NCBI GenBank assembly: GCA_026415325.1
Contig: JAOAHH010000152.1
Location: 1 to 35,735 of the forward strand
Direction of reading: 5' to 3'
Length of the DNA: 35,735 bases
Source: Thermodesulfobacteriota bacterium
GTDB taxonomy: Bacteria; Desulfobacterota; WTBG01; CAIYCZ01; CAIRTM01
Below, one piece after another: positions 22,739 to 32,200 of the stretch. Position 1 is the stretch's first letter. Each line of letters starts with the position of its first letter. A program made the translations under genes and the position numbers. Under the pieces are notes generated by a model. The model did no database searches and was not told where the DNA came from. It saw nothing but the letters and a program-made list of their open reading frames with translations.

Positions 22739-24631
22739 TTACCACCGTGCCCGTCTGTTCATGAATATATCATGCCACAACTGCACGAAAAAAAGAACAA
22801 CGAGCACGCCCGAAACATCCTGCAATGGATTGTGCCGGTACCCCCACAACAGGTGCCGGACATACTGCGGATCAAAATATCCGGTTGCCTTGATCCGCTC
22901 CGGTGACAGCAGCTCTTGTACCAGCTCGTCAATCTGCGCAAGAAACCACTTCGGCGGCGGGCTGAGCGGCTGTTTATGCCGTTTACAGACTTCAGGCGGC
23001 ACAAAACCCGCCATACTTTTTTTTAGAATATACTTCTCTGTAAGTCCGTGAAGTTTGAGGTGCGATGGAATTCTGAATGCAAACTCTACGAGCCGGTGAT
23101 CAAGAAAAAGCGGCCGCAGTTCTACGGAATGCGCCATGCTCATCGTATCGGCAAGCGGCAGGGTAAGGTTCAAGAGCCGCATCTTCGTTTCAAGATAAAG
23201 CGCCTGATCGATGAGATGTCGATGGGCGATCTGCTCTGGATCAAAAAAGAACGGCTCTTCGGGTGGCGTGTCTTCAAGGAGTGCGGCAAACTCGCGCGCA
23301 TAAAGGTGCTGCTTTTCCTGAAACGCTTGGAACCGGTACGGCAGTGCAGGATAGCCGACCGGAAAGCGTGCACCAGCGCTAAAAAGATGGATGTAATGAA
23401 GTTCGGCATTATCTGGTGAGACAAGCTCCGGGAAAATTCTGCGAAGTACGTTCTTGCGCATTCTGCTGTCCGTGCGGCCGATGAACTGCATGGCTTTGAG
23501 CACTTTAAAGTAGTCATACCCTGCAAGGATCTCATCAGCTCCGTCACCCGACAACACGACTTTAATGCCCTGTTCACGGGCTTTTTTTGCAAGCAGCAGC
23601 AGGGGCAGGTTCAAAAGCGAGACCAATGGATTTTCAAGATGATAGACAAGGCGCGGAATATCGTCGGGCGTAAGCGTGCAGACAAATTCGATGGCATGGG
23701 TGCCGCACCATGCAGCAACGCGTCGTGCATAGGCAGATTCATCATAGTGTGCATCGTGAAACGTTATGGTAAAGGTTGTCACCTGCTGTGGCACAAGACG
23801 GGAATACACGCTGACAATCGTGCTTGAATCAATGCCACCGCTCAAATAGGCACCGACCGGAACATCCGCAACCAGCCCTTCACGCACTGCTGCCTCGACG
23901 TGCGCTCTGAATGCTGCAGCGATCTCATCAACGCTGTCGTCAAGTAACGGCGCCTCGAGCGGAATATCCCAGTACTGGTGCACTGTCTTCCCTGACGGGC
24001 GTATGCTGATCCAGTGGCCGGGCAGCACCTGATGGATACCCTTGAAAAAGGTGTACGGTGCAAGGTTGAAACCATAGGTGAAGAGAGCATCCAGCGCAGG
24101 CGGGTAGAGTTCAGGGGCGAGGTCGGGATGCTGCAGAAGCGCTTTGATCTCTGAGGCAAACAGCACGCTCCCATCCGCAAGCTCGGTGATAAAAAGCGGC
24201 TTGATGCCAAACCGATCCCGCGCGAGGAACAGCTCACGCTCGCAGCGGTTCCAGATACACAAGGCAAACATGCCCCTGAAATGTTCAAGGCAGGCCGGTC
24301 CCCATGCACGGTAGGCTTCAAGCACAACCTCAGTATCGCTGTGCGTACGGAATATATGACCGCGCTGTTCAAGCTCGCGGCGGATGTCCCGGTAATTATA
24401 GATTTCACCGTTAAAAACGATACAAAATTGCCCGTCCTCTGACACGACCGGCTGATCGCCGGTATCGAGGTCGATAATGCTCAGACGGCGGCAGGCAAGC
24501 TGAACGGTCTCATCACAGAAAAATCCTTCCTGATCAGGGCCGCGATGCGCAATGGCAGATGACATAGCCTTGATGATCTTCCGATCAGGGTGCACGCCGG
24601 TGCACTTATAGATGCCTGCAATACCGCACAT
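22739..24631 (-). CDS. asnB: Asparagine synthase (glutamine-hydrolysing), polysaccharide-cluster type
   Basis: The protein has 630 residues. The N-terminal Ntn glutaminase domain starts with the nucleophile Cys2 (MCGIAGIY), followed by AIAHRGPDQEG, RRLSIIDLDTGDQP and NGEIYNYRDIR. The synthetase domain has the PP-loop SGGIDSSTIVSVYS and VVLSGDGADEILAGYDYF, then SMAHSVELRPLFLDHRLVEF. Family enzymes make Asn from Asp, Gln and ATP. This subtype is often found in exopolysaccharide or exosortase clusters, where it may amidate a sugar acid or peptide instead. The operon link with wzz supports that reading. It has a promoter with a perfect -35 at 24717-24712 but no clear ribosome binding site. It is divergent from ftsH. 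Confidence 0.93.
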   Translation of the reverse strand: MCGIAGIYKCTGVHPDRKIIKAMSSAIAHRGPDQEGFFCDETVQLACRRLSIIDLDTGDQPVVSEDGQFCIVFNGEIYNYRDIRRELEQRGHIFRTHSDTEVVLEAYRAWGPACLEHFRGMFALCIWNRCERELFLARDRFGIKPLFITELADGSVLFASEIKALLQHPDLAPELYPPALDALFTYGFNLAPYTFFKGIHQVLPGHWISIRPSGKTVHQYWDIPLEAPLLDDSVDEIAAAFRAHVEAAVREGLVADVPVGAYLSGGIDSSTIVSVYSRLVPQQVTTFTITFHDAHYDESAYARRVAAWCGTHAIEFVCTLTPDDIPRLVYHLENPLVSLLNLPLLLLAKKAREQGIKVVLSGDGADEILAGYDYFKVLKAMQFIGRTDSRMRKNVLRRIFPELVSPDNAELHYIHLFSAGARFPVGYPALPYRFQAFQEKQHLYAREFAALLEDTPPEEPFFFDPEQIAHRHLIDQALYLETKMRLLNLTLPLADTMSMAHSVELRPLFLDHRLVEFAFRIPSHLKLHGLTEKYILKKSMAGFVPPEVCKRHKQPLSPPPKWFLAQIDELVQELLSPERIKATGYFDPQYVRHLLWGYRHNPLQDVSGVLVVLFFVQLWHDIFMNRRARW

Positions 24632-24687
24632 GCGTGATAATGGTGAGCGGTGAAGGGTGAAGCGCTGCGCTTATCTTCTTTGCGCGC

Positions 24688-24717
24688 AGTATAGGGGAAA
24701 CATTCATTGCGTGTCAA
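24688..24717 (-). promoter_or_regulatory. Sigma-70 promoter of the asnB-wzz operon
   Basis: On the minus strand TTGACA (24717-24712), 18 nt, TATACT (24693-24688). Eleven of twelve bases match consensus. The start near 24681 gives a leader of about 50 nt. Confidence 0.72.
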
Positions 24718-24740
24718 GGCAAAGAGGCCACAACCTGCAG

Positions 24741-24769
24741 TTGACAGGCTGCCGTGCATCCCGTATTAT
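24741..24769 (+). promoter_or_regulatory. Sigma-70 promoter of ftsH
   Basis: TTGACA (24741-24746), 17 nt, TATTAT (24764-24769). Eleven of twelve bases match consensus with ideal spacing. The start near 24776 rules out the longer ftsH frame that opens at 24707. It is back to back with the asnB promoter, with 23 bp between the two -35 boxes. Confidence 0.82.
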
Positions 24770-24783
24770 CAAAAAAAACCGTA

Positions 24784-24798
24784 TGCCCCGGTGGGGCA
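24784..24798 (+). promoter_or_regulatory. Leader hairpin touching the ftsH ribosome binding site
   Basis: TGCCCC, loop GGT, GGGGCA: a 6-bp stem lying directly against the AAGGAG at 24798-24803. In a leader of only about 33 nt it takes up half of the untranslated RNA. It may modulate ribosome access, for example with temperature. Confidence 0.4.
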
Positions 24799-24808
24799 AG
24801 GAGTTTCC

Positions 24809-26647
24809 ATGGAAAAGCATCAAAAGTTTTCTTTGTGGTATGCGCTTATCGGGATTTGGGTGGTGCTGATTCTGCAAAACCTGCTGATCGCATTCTTTTC
24901 CGTGCAGACCATCCCTTACAGCCAGTTTCTCAAACTGCTCAAGGAGAACAAAATTACCGAGGTCGCGATCACCGCTAACAAAATTCAGGGCAAAATGCGT
25001 GTTGACGGCGAGGAAGGCAAGGAAGTTTTGTTTAGGACGATCCGCGTCGATCCCGACCTCTCGGAGCTCCTTGATCAGCACGGCGTTGTCTTCAAAGGCG
25101 AAATCGAATCAACGTTTTTGCGCGACCTGCTTTCATGGGTTATTCCGGTCCTGCTGCTCGGTGCCGTATGGTATGTTGCGATGAAACGCATCACCGGTCA
25201 GCAGCCGGGCTTTATGACGATCGGGAAAAACAAAGCGCGCATCTATATGGAAAACGAACTGAACGTGACATTTAAGGATGTTGCCGGCGTTGATGAGGCA
25301 AAACAGGAGCTTATCGAAATCATCGAGTTCCTCAAAGAGCCCGCAAAATTTGCCGAAATCGGCGGTAAACTTCCCAAAGGGGTGCTCCTTGTCGGCCCAC
25401 CCGGTACCGGCAAAACACTGCTTGCAAAAGCGGTTGCCGGAGAAAGCCACGTGCCGTTTTTCAGTATGAGCGGTTCCGAGTTTGTTGAAATGTTCGTGGG
25501 GCTCGGCGCTGCCCGCGTCCGGGATCTGTTTGAACAGGCAAAGCAGAAAGCGCCGTGTATTATCTTCATTGATGAGCTTGACGCATTGGGCAAAGCGCGC
25601 GGCATGGGGGTTGTAGGCGGCCATGACGAGCGCGAACAGACCTTAAACCAACTGCTGGTGGAGATGGACGGGTTTGACCCTAAGACAGGGGTGATCCTGA
25701 TGGCTGCAACCAACCGTCCCGAAATCCTCGACCCGGCGCTGCTCCGTCCCGGCAGGTTTGACCGCCATATTCTCGTTGATCGGCCGGATAAGCAGGGCAG
25801 AATCGAAATCCTGAAAGTACATCTCAAATCCGTAAAGGTTGCCGATGATGTCGATGTTGAAAAGCTTGCTACAATGACGCCGGGCATGGTGGGAGCAGAC
25901 CTTGCAAACCTCGTGAATGAAGCAGCGCTGCTTGCCGTGCGACGAAAAAAGCGTGTAGTCGGCATGGATGAGTTTTCCGAAGCGGTCGAGCGCATCGTCG
26001 CAGGGCTTGAAAAGAAAAATCGTCTGATCAATAAGCACGAACGGGAAATCGTTGCCTATCATGAAATTGGGCATGCGCTCGTCGCCCTGTCGCTCCCCGG
26101 CACCGATCCGGTCCAGAAAATCTCGATCATTCCGCGCGGCATTGCGGCTTTAGGCTACACCATGCAAGTCCCGACCGAAGACCGTTTCCTGATGCGCAAA
26201 ACCGAACTGCTCAATCGCATTGCTACCCTGCTCGGTGGTCGGGCGGCAGAGGAACTGATGCTGGGGGATATTTCAACCGGCGCGCACAATGACCTTGCCC
26301 GGGCAACCGACATTGCCCGCAGCATGATTAAAGAATACGGCATGAGCAAAAACATAGGACATGTGTACCTGGTGCGGGAAAAGCGGAGCCGTTTTCTGGA
26401 CACTGGTCTTGAGCCTGCGGGTGACTACAGCGAGGCAACGGCCGAAATGATCGATCGGGAGATCCGGCAAATCATTGCCGAGCAGTACGACGTGGCGCTC
26501 GGCATTCTACGCAGCAATAGTAAGGCGCTGGAACAAGGGGCTCGTCTCCTGCTGGAAAAGGAAACCATCACCGGCGATGAACTCAAACAGCTCCTTGCCG
26601 CAGACCTCACCGCCTCAACCGTTGATGAGGTAAAGCGTGAAGCATAA
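24809..26647 (+). CDS. ftsH: ATP-dependent zinc metalloprotease FtsH
   Basis: The protein has 612 residues. It is a membrane-anchored AAA+ protease that degrades unneeded or damaged membrane and regulatory proteins. Helix 1 ([21 protein letters not shown]) and helix 2 ([19 protein letters not shown]) flank a periplasmic domain of about 80 residues. Walker A is [13 protein letters not shown] near residue 196, Walker B is [11 protein letters not shown] and the second region of homology is [19 protein letters not shown]. The zinc site is His418-Glu419-Ile-Gly-His422; Ile replaces the usual Ala inside HExGH, a mild variation. ATG 24809 is fixed by AAGGAG five bases upstream and by the promoter at 24741. 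The C-terminus is short, as in many delta-type FtsH. Confidence 0.98.
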   Translation: MEKHQKFSLWYALIGIWVVLILQNLLIAFFSVQTIPYSQFLKLLKENKITEVAITANKIQGKMRVDGEEGKEVLFRTIRVDPDLSELLDQHGVVFKGEIESTFLRDLLSWVIPVLLLGAVWYVAMKRITGQQPGFMTIGKNKARIYMENELNVTFKDVAGVDEAKQELIEIIEFLKEPAKFAEIGGKLPKGVLLVGPPGTGKTLLAKAVAGESHVPFFSMSGSEFVEMFVGLGAARVRDLFEQAKQKAPCIIFIDELDALGKARGMGVVGGHDEREQTLNQLLVEMDGFDPKTGVILMAATNRPEILDPALLRPGRFDRHILVDRPDKQGRIEILKVHLKSVKVADDVDVEKLATMTPGMVGADLANLVNEAALLAVRRKKRVVGMDEFSEAVERIVAGLEKKNRLINKHEREIVAYHEIGHALVALSLPGTDPVQKISIIPRGIAALGYTMQVPTEDRFLMRKTELLNRIATLLGGRAAEELMLGDISTGAHNDLARATDIARSMIKEYGMSKNIGHVYLVREKRSRFLDTGLEPAGDYSEATAEMIDREIRQIIAEQYDVALGILRSNSKALEQGARLLLEKETITGDELKQLLAADLTASTVDEVKREA

Positions 26648-26700
26648 CGCGGTTCTTTTACGCGTTTTGCTTTACACGTTACACTTGCACCATCACAGGA

Positions 26701-26739
26701 CAAGAAAACGCCCTGCTTTTTGCAGGGCGTTTTCTTGTT
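26701..26739. terminator. Bidirectional intrinsic terminator between ftsH and mmdA
   Basis: A perfect 16-bp stem: CAAGAAAACGCCCTGC (26701-26716) and its complement (26722-26737) around a TTTTT loop. The A-rich and T-rich flanks within the stem supply U-runs on both strands. It serves both convergent genes (ftsH stop 26647, mmdA stop 26764). Confidence 0.9.
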
Positions 26740-26763
26740 GCAAGTCTTGTCGTTCGATAGAGC

Positions 26764-28314
26764 TCAACAGGGGATATTGCCGTGTTTCTTTGCGGGCCGA
26801 TACTCCTTTTTGTTCCTCACCGCATCAAGCGAACGGATGAGGATCTTCCGGGTTTCTGCCGGTTCGATCACCGCATCGGCATAGCCACGCGCAGCCGCAA
26901 TATAGGGATTTGAAAACAGCCGCCGGTACTCCTCGATCTTTTCTTTGCGTTTTGCCTTGGGGTCTTCTGCAGCCTTAATTTCAGCACGATGGATGATGTT
27001 TGCAGCGCCTTCAGCACCCATGACAGCAATCTCCGCAGATGGCCATGCATAGACGAAATCTGCACCCAAATGTTTTGAGCACATCGCGATATAGGCACCT
27101 CCGTATGCCTTGCGGGTGATCACGGTCAGTTTCGGCACCGTCGCCTCGGAATAGCACCATAGAAGTTTTGCACCGTGCCTGATAATACCGTTCCATTCCT
27201 GATCGCTGCCCGGCAAATAACCCGGCACATCAACGATTGTCAGCAGCGGAATGTTGAATGCATCGCAAAACCGGATAAACCGGGTTGCCTTGTCAGAGGC
27301 ATGATAATCAAGGGCACCGCCTATCACCATCGGTTGGTTGGCGATAATACCGATAACCTCGCCGTTTAGCCGCGCAAAACACACCACGATATTTTGTGCG
27401 AAGTGCTCGTGGGGTTCGAAGAATACTCCGTTATCAACGATCGAAGCGATTACCTGTTTGATGTCATAAGGTTGGTTTGGGTTGTCAGGGATAATCTCGT
27501 TCAGTTCCGGGCAAAGCCGCTCTCCGTCGCCGGTATCGACATATGGCGGGTCCTCCATATTGTTTGACGGAAGGTAAGAGAGCAGCTCTTTGATAATGTC
27601 AAGCGCATGGCGGTCGTTCTCGCCGGCAAACTGCGCTACTCCACTTTTGGTGTTATGCACCATAGCGCCGCCAAGGCTTTCATGGTCAATTTCCTCGCCC
27701 GTGACCGCCTTGATGACATCAGGACCGGTAATATACATATAGCTTGAGTTTTTGACCATAACCACCCAGTCGGTCATGGCAGGGGAGTACACGGCGCCTC
27801 CTGCCGTTGGCCCCATGATACAGGTAATCTGTGGAATGACACCGGATGCTGCAGAGTTTCTGAAAAAGATTTCACCGAACCCGAACAGCGCATCAATACC
27901 CTCCTGAATGCGTGCGCCACCTGAGTCGTTCATGCCGACCAGCGGCACCCCTGCCTTCAACGCAAGGTCCATAACCTTGGTAATCTTCTTCGCGTGCATC
28001 TCGCCGAGCGTACCGCCCCGCGAGGTGAAATCCTGGGCATAGGCATAGACGGTTCTGCCGTTGACCTTACCGTAACCGGTAATGACCGCATCTGCGGGAA
28101 TCTCCGTTTTCGGCATATCAAAGTATTGACAGCGGTGCTGCACAAACATATCGATTTCCTGAAACGTGCCGGGATCGAAGAAATACTCAATCCGTTCTCG
28201 GGCGGTCATTTTCCCCTTTGAAATCTGCGCTTCAATATTTTTGGGGCCGCCCATGGCCTTGATCTTTTCCTGTCGCTGCCGCAACTCCTCTATCTTTTCC
28301 TGAATAACGCCCAT
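26764..28314 (-). CDS. mmdA: Acyl-CoA carboxyltransferase (MmdA/PccB type)
   Basis: The protein has 516 residues. It is the carboxyltransferase subunit of a biotin-dependent methylmalonyl-CoA decarboxylase or propionyl-CoA carboxylase. Crotonase-fold motifs: MTARERIEYFFDPGTF, DFTSRGGTLGEMHAKKI, MNDSGGARIQEGIDAL, MGPTAGGAVYSPAMTDW in the N-lobe, and VDVPGYLPGSDQEWNGIIRHG, TRKAYGGAYIAMCSKHLGAD and AEIAVMGAEGAANI in the C-lobe. The ending KKHGNIP(C) is typical of MmdA. In anaerobes the sodium-pumping decarboxylase uses it in propionate fermentation. No biotin carrier, biotin carboxylase or membrane beta subunit is adjacent, so direction and complex are undecided. AAGGAG eight bases before ATG 28314 fixes the start. 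Confidence 0.93.
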   Translation of the reverse strand: MGVIQEKIEELRQRQEKIKAMGGPKNIEAQISKGKMTARERIEYFFDPGTFQEIDMFVQHRCQYFDMPKTEIPADAVITGYGKVNGRTVYAYAQDFTSRGGTLGEMHAKKITKVMDLALKAGVPLVGMNDSGGARIQEGIDALFGFGEIFFRNSAASGVIPQITCIMGPTAGGAVYSPAMTDWVVMVKNSSYMYITGPDVIKAVTGEEIDHESLGGAMVHNTKSGVAQFAGENDRHALDIIKELLSYLPSNNMEDPPYVDTGDGERLCPELNEIIPDNPNQPYDIKQVIASIVDNGVFFEPHEHFAQNIVVCFARLNGEVIGIIANQPMVIGGALDYHASDKATRFIRFCDAFNIPLLTIVDVPGYLPGSDQEWNGIIRHGAKLLWCYSEATVPKLTVITRKAYGGAYIAMCSKHLGADFVYAWPSAEIAVMGAEGAANIIHRAEIKAAEDPKAKRKEKIEEYRRLFSNPYIAAARGYADAVIEPAETRKILIRSLDAVRNKKEYRPAKKHGNIPC

Positions 28315-28369
28315 GCGAATTCTCCTTTCATCATCACGCCGTGGCGATCGGTCTTTTTCATTTTTGATA

Positions 28370-28399
28370 AGTGTATATGGTTTTAGTATTTCTTGTCAA
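28370..28399 (-). promoter_or_regulatory. Candidate sigma-70 promoter of mmdA
   Basis: On the minus strand TTGACA (28399-28394), then TACACT after 18 nt (28375-28370) or TATACA after 16 nt. The -35 is perfect and the -10 is moderate. Its -35 box uses the same bases as the -35 box of the divergent AsmA-like gene. Confidence 0.5.
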
Positions 28400-28421
28400 G
28401 GGAAACAAAAAATCAGATAAT
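28393..28421 (+). promoter_or_regulatory. Candidate sigma-70 promoter of the AsmA-like gene
   Basis: TTGTCA (28393-28398), 17 nt, GATAAT (28416-28421). Each box is one base off consensus and the spacing is ideal. The start near 28428 is about 22 nt before ATG 28450. Confidence 0.6.
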
Positions 28422-28449
28422 AGGCTATAGTCCACTCCAGGGTATAACC

Positions 28450-29193
28450 ATGACAAAAAACAGTGTGCAGCGGCTTCTGCTGTATGGAGTAAGCACAGCG
28501 GTCTGTATTGGTGCCTTCTTCGTGCTTGCTTTTTTGAGCCTCGGGTCGATCATTCGCCATGCGCTCACCTCATACGCGACCACCATGCTCGGCACCTCCG
28601 TCAAGATCGGTGCATGTGCCGTATCGCTCTTCACGGGCGAAATTCGGCTCTGTGATATTGCAATCGAAAACCCTGAAGGTTTTAGCACTCAAGAAGCTAT
28701 TCGGATCGCAACGCTTACGGTACGATATAATCCGTTGTCATTGCTCAGGGACACAACGGTCATCACATCGCTCACGATACAAAAACCCGATATACGTTAT
28801 GAACGAAACAGCGAAACGGACAATATCAGGGCATTGCTTGGAGCAATTGAGCAACGCCGGCGAAAACACGCTCCGGCTCGGCAGGAAAAGGGATTACTAG
28901 CCAACCAAGGCTCGCGCGATAAAAAGAAGTTCTTACTTCGTGAGCTGGTGGTTGCATCCGGCAACATGACCCTCTCCATCCCTATGGTCAGCGGAAAAAC
29001 ACTTTCTTTCCCGCTGCCTCCGTTGCGACTCAATAATCTTGGCTCTGACACTGGCGGTGCAACTGCCGCGGCAATCGCCACCCTTGTTTTCAAATCCCTG
29101 TATGCTTCGCTTTCCCGATCTGTTATCGATACAGCGGTTGGTACGCTATTTGGTCCTCTTCAAAAACAGGATGGCCTCAAAGGGGAGCGGTAA
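28450..29193 (+). CDS. AsmA-like envelope protein, short
   Basis: The protein has 247 residues. A single N-terminal membrane helix (LLLYGVSTAVCIGAFFVLAFL) is followed by the AsmA/DUF748-type beta-strand repeat: TTMLGTSVKIGACAVSLFTGEIRLCDIAIENPEGF and IRIATLTVRYNPLSLLRDTTVITSLTIQKPDIRYER. The C-terminal NNLGSDTGGATAAAIATLVFKSLYASL is also seen in short AsmA relatives. It is likely anchored in the inner membrane with the body in the periplasm. Long AsmA proteins bridge the envelope and move phospholipid; this one is far too short to span it. ATG 28450 is chosen because the promoter at 28393-28421 overlaps the longer frame's TTG start. The next gene, a hybrid kinase, starts 30 bp later, so cotranscription is possible. 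Confidence 0.72.
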   Translation: MTKNSVQRLLLYGVSTAVCIGAFFVLAFLSLGSIIRHALTSYATTMLGTSVKIGACAVSLFTGEIRLCDIAIENPEGFSTQEAIRIATLTVRYNPLSLLRDTTVITSLTIQKPDIRYERNSETDNIRALLGAIEQRRRKHAPARQEKGLLANQGSRDKKKFLLRELVVASGNMTLSIPMVSGKTLSFPLPPLRLNNLGSDTGGATAAAIATLVFKSLYASLSRSVIDTAVGTLFGPLQKQDGLKGER

Positions 29194-29223
29194 AAAAGAA
29201 ACTTTCTTTTACAGAAACATGCG

Positions 29224-32200
29224 ATGAAAAACATTACAAAACTTTTTACATGTTTTTACCCTTTATTGACGACATCTGGAGTCCGCTACGGTCTTCCGTC
29301 TCTGTTTGTCGTGCTCTTTTTTATACTTATTATTTTTTTCTATTTGATCCCCACATTTGAGCAACACCTTATCGAGCGCAAGAAAGAAGCTGTCAGGGAT
29401 CTCGTCCGTTCTGTCTGGAGTCTTCTTGAAACATATCATGCTCAAGAAACAACAGGAAAGCTCTCGCGTGCTGAGGCACAACAACAGGCTCTCGCCTGCA
29501 TCCGCAGCCTCCGCTACGGAAAGAGCATGAAGGATTATTTTTGGATCAATGACATGACGCCGCGGATGATTATGCATCCTTACCGCTCCGACCTTGAAGG
29601 GCGTGATGTTTCTGATTTTACCGACCCGGACGGCAATCATTTTTTTATCGCTGCTGTTAATACGGTTCGTGCCGCAGGTGAGGGTTTTATTAGTTACAAA
29701 TGGCAGCGACATGATGATCCAACACATATTGAAACAAAAATTTCATGCGTGAAGGGTTTTGCGCCATGGGGGTGGATCGTCGGAAGCGGTCTCTACATCA
29801 ACGATGTCTATACCGAAATAAAAAAAATGACGCGGATTATGAGTGTCATCGCCGCAGGGCTGCTGGCCTGTATGATCGGGGGGTATGTTATTTTGCTGGT
29901 GAAAGGGCAGCGCCTTGAACAGGCGCGGCGCACGGCAGAGCTTTCGCTGAGAGAAAGCGAGGAAAAGCTCAAATCTATTACTGAGAACATCAATATCGGC
30001 GTCTTTCGAACAACGATTGAGGGGGGTGGGCATATCATATATGCAAACCGCGCCCTTGCAGAAATCTTCGGCGCTGACTCGCAGGAAGAGCTTTATGCTC
30101 TCCAGCTTATCGATGTGTATGTAAATCCGACAGACCGTGCGGCATTGCTTTCTGAGCTCTTTAAAAAAGGGCAGATCAAGGGTTATGAAGTGCAACTAAA
30201 AAACAAACGCGGTGAACCGGTATGGTGCTCGCTCAGTGCGCGTCTATTGTATGACGCTGAGGGGCATCCTTCATGGATTGACGGCGCATTGGAGGACATC
30301 AGTAAACGCAAACAGATAGAGGACGCCCTCAGGGAATCTGAACAGCGGCTTGCCACAGTTATCGATTTTCTGCCCGACGCCACCTTTGCCGTGAACCGGG
30401 ACAAAAAGGTCATTGCGTGGAACAAAGCCATGCACGACCTGACCGGCATAAGTGCAGCCGACATACTTTGGGAGGACTACGACGCAGTATCAGTTGCGAT
30501 CTACGGTGAGCAGCGCCCCTTGCTCATCGATTTGTTGTTTGTTGATAATAAAGAAATCGAAGCGCGTTATACATGGGTTAAGCGCATCAATAACCATATC
30601 CTTGCCGAAGGGCCTATTCCCCATGCCTACCGCGGTAAAGGCGCCTATGCTTGGGGTATTGCAGGATATCTTTATGACCAGGAGGGGAAGATTGCCGGTG
30701 CGATAGAATCGATCCGCGATATTACTGAGCGCCACTTTATGGAACAGGAACTGCGCGAAAGCAGGGAACGGCTTGATCTCATAATCAAAGGCGCATCGAT
30801 TGGCACATGGGACTGGGACATTACAACCGGCATTGTTATCGTGAACGAGCGCTGGGCTGAGATACTCGGCTATATTCCCGATAAGCGAGGCCTGCATATC
30901 AGCCAGTGGCAGGAGATGCTCCACCCCGAGGATGCCCCCGATGTGCTTGCACGACTCCATGACCATTTGCAGAATAAAACAGACTATTATCAATCCGAAT
31001 ACCGGATCAAAACACAAGCCGGAACTTGGCGCTGGGTGCTTGACTGCGGCAGGGTGGTTGCACGCGACGGCAACGGCACGCCACTGCGGGCAGCGGGCAT
31101 TATCCTTGATATTCATGAGCGCAAAACCGCCGATGAAAACCTTCGCGCTGCCTATGAAGAACTGCGCAATCGTGATGAACAGCTCGTGCAGGCCGATAAA
31201 ATGGCATCGCTTGGCACCCTGGTAGCAGGTGTCGCCCACGAAATCAACAATCCGAACAATTTTGTAATGCTTAACACCCCGCTCATGCAGAATATTTGGA
31301 ACAATGTACTGCCAATACTCGATGAGTACTGCCGTGAGCACGGCGATTTTAAGGTCGGCGGTATGCCCTTTAGCAAAGTGCGCGCTGCTGTTCCGGCGCT
31401 CCTTGCCGGCATCCTTGATGGAGCGCGGCGGATCAACGATATCGTCAAAGAGCTGCGTGATTTTGCCCGACCCGAAGAGACGGTTATGAACCAGCGCGTA
31501 GATGTTAATACCGTAGTGAAATCAGCCGTCGATTTGTTGTACCATACCATCCAAAAATCGACCCATTCTTTTTCGGTTTCTTATGCACAAAACCTGCCAC
31601 CCATCACAGGCAATGCACAGCGGATTGAGCAGGTTGTTGTCAACCTTCTGCTCAATGCTTGTCAGGCATTACCCAGTCCTGAGCGGGCAGTGCGCATCAG
31701 CACCTCGTGCGATGCCGATACAGTGTACATCGCTGTACTTGACGAGGGAGTGGGAATTGCCGAAGATGATCTTAGCCGGATCATGGATCCTTTTTTTACG
31801 ACAAAACGAAGTAGCGGCGGTACCGGACTTGGGCTTTCGATTTCTTATAAGATTATCCAGCAGCACAGGGGCCGCATTACTGTTCAGAGCACTCCCGGTA
31901 AAGGATCGGTGTTTACGGTGGCACTCCCCGTTCATCCTGCTGCTGCGCACCATAAAATACTGGTTGCAGACGATGAACTTGTTATGCGCGACATCATCTG
32001 CAGTGTCTTAAGTAATAATCCGGCATGGGAGGTTCAAGCAGTGGAGAATGGCACGGCTGCCTGCATGATGCTCGGCAAGTGGAGGCCCGACCTGATCATC
32101 CTTGATATTAATATGCCGGACATGAACGGCGTTGAGGTCTGCCGCAGGATCAAGGCAGACCCGGATTTTATGAAAACACAGGTTATCATCTGCACCGGTC

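Noticed and set aside
24707-24808. N-terminal extension of ftsH to a start at 24707
   Set aside because: The ftsH promoter lies at 24741-24769, inside this extension, and AAGGAG before 24809 matches the normal FtsH start.
29194-29210. Perfect AT-rich palindrome AAAAGAAACTTTCTTTT before the hybrid kinase
   Set aside because: The arms are separated by one base, so a hairpin would lose pairs; composition makes chance likely, and it has no GC stem for a terminator.
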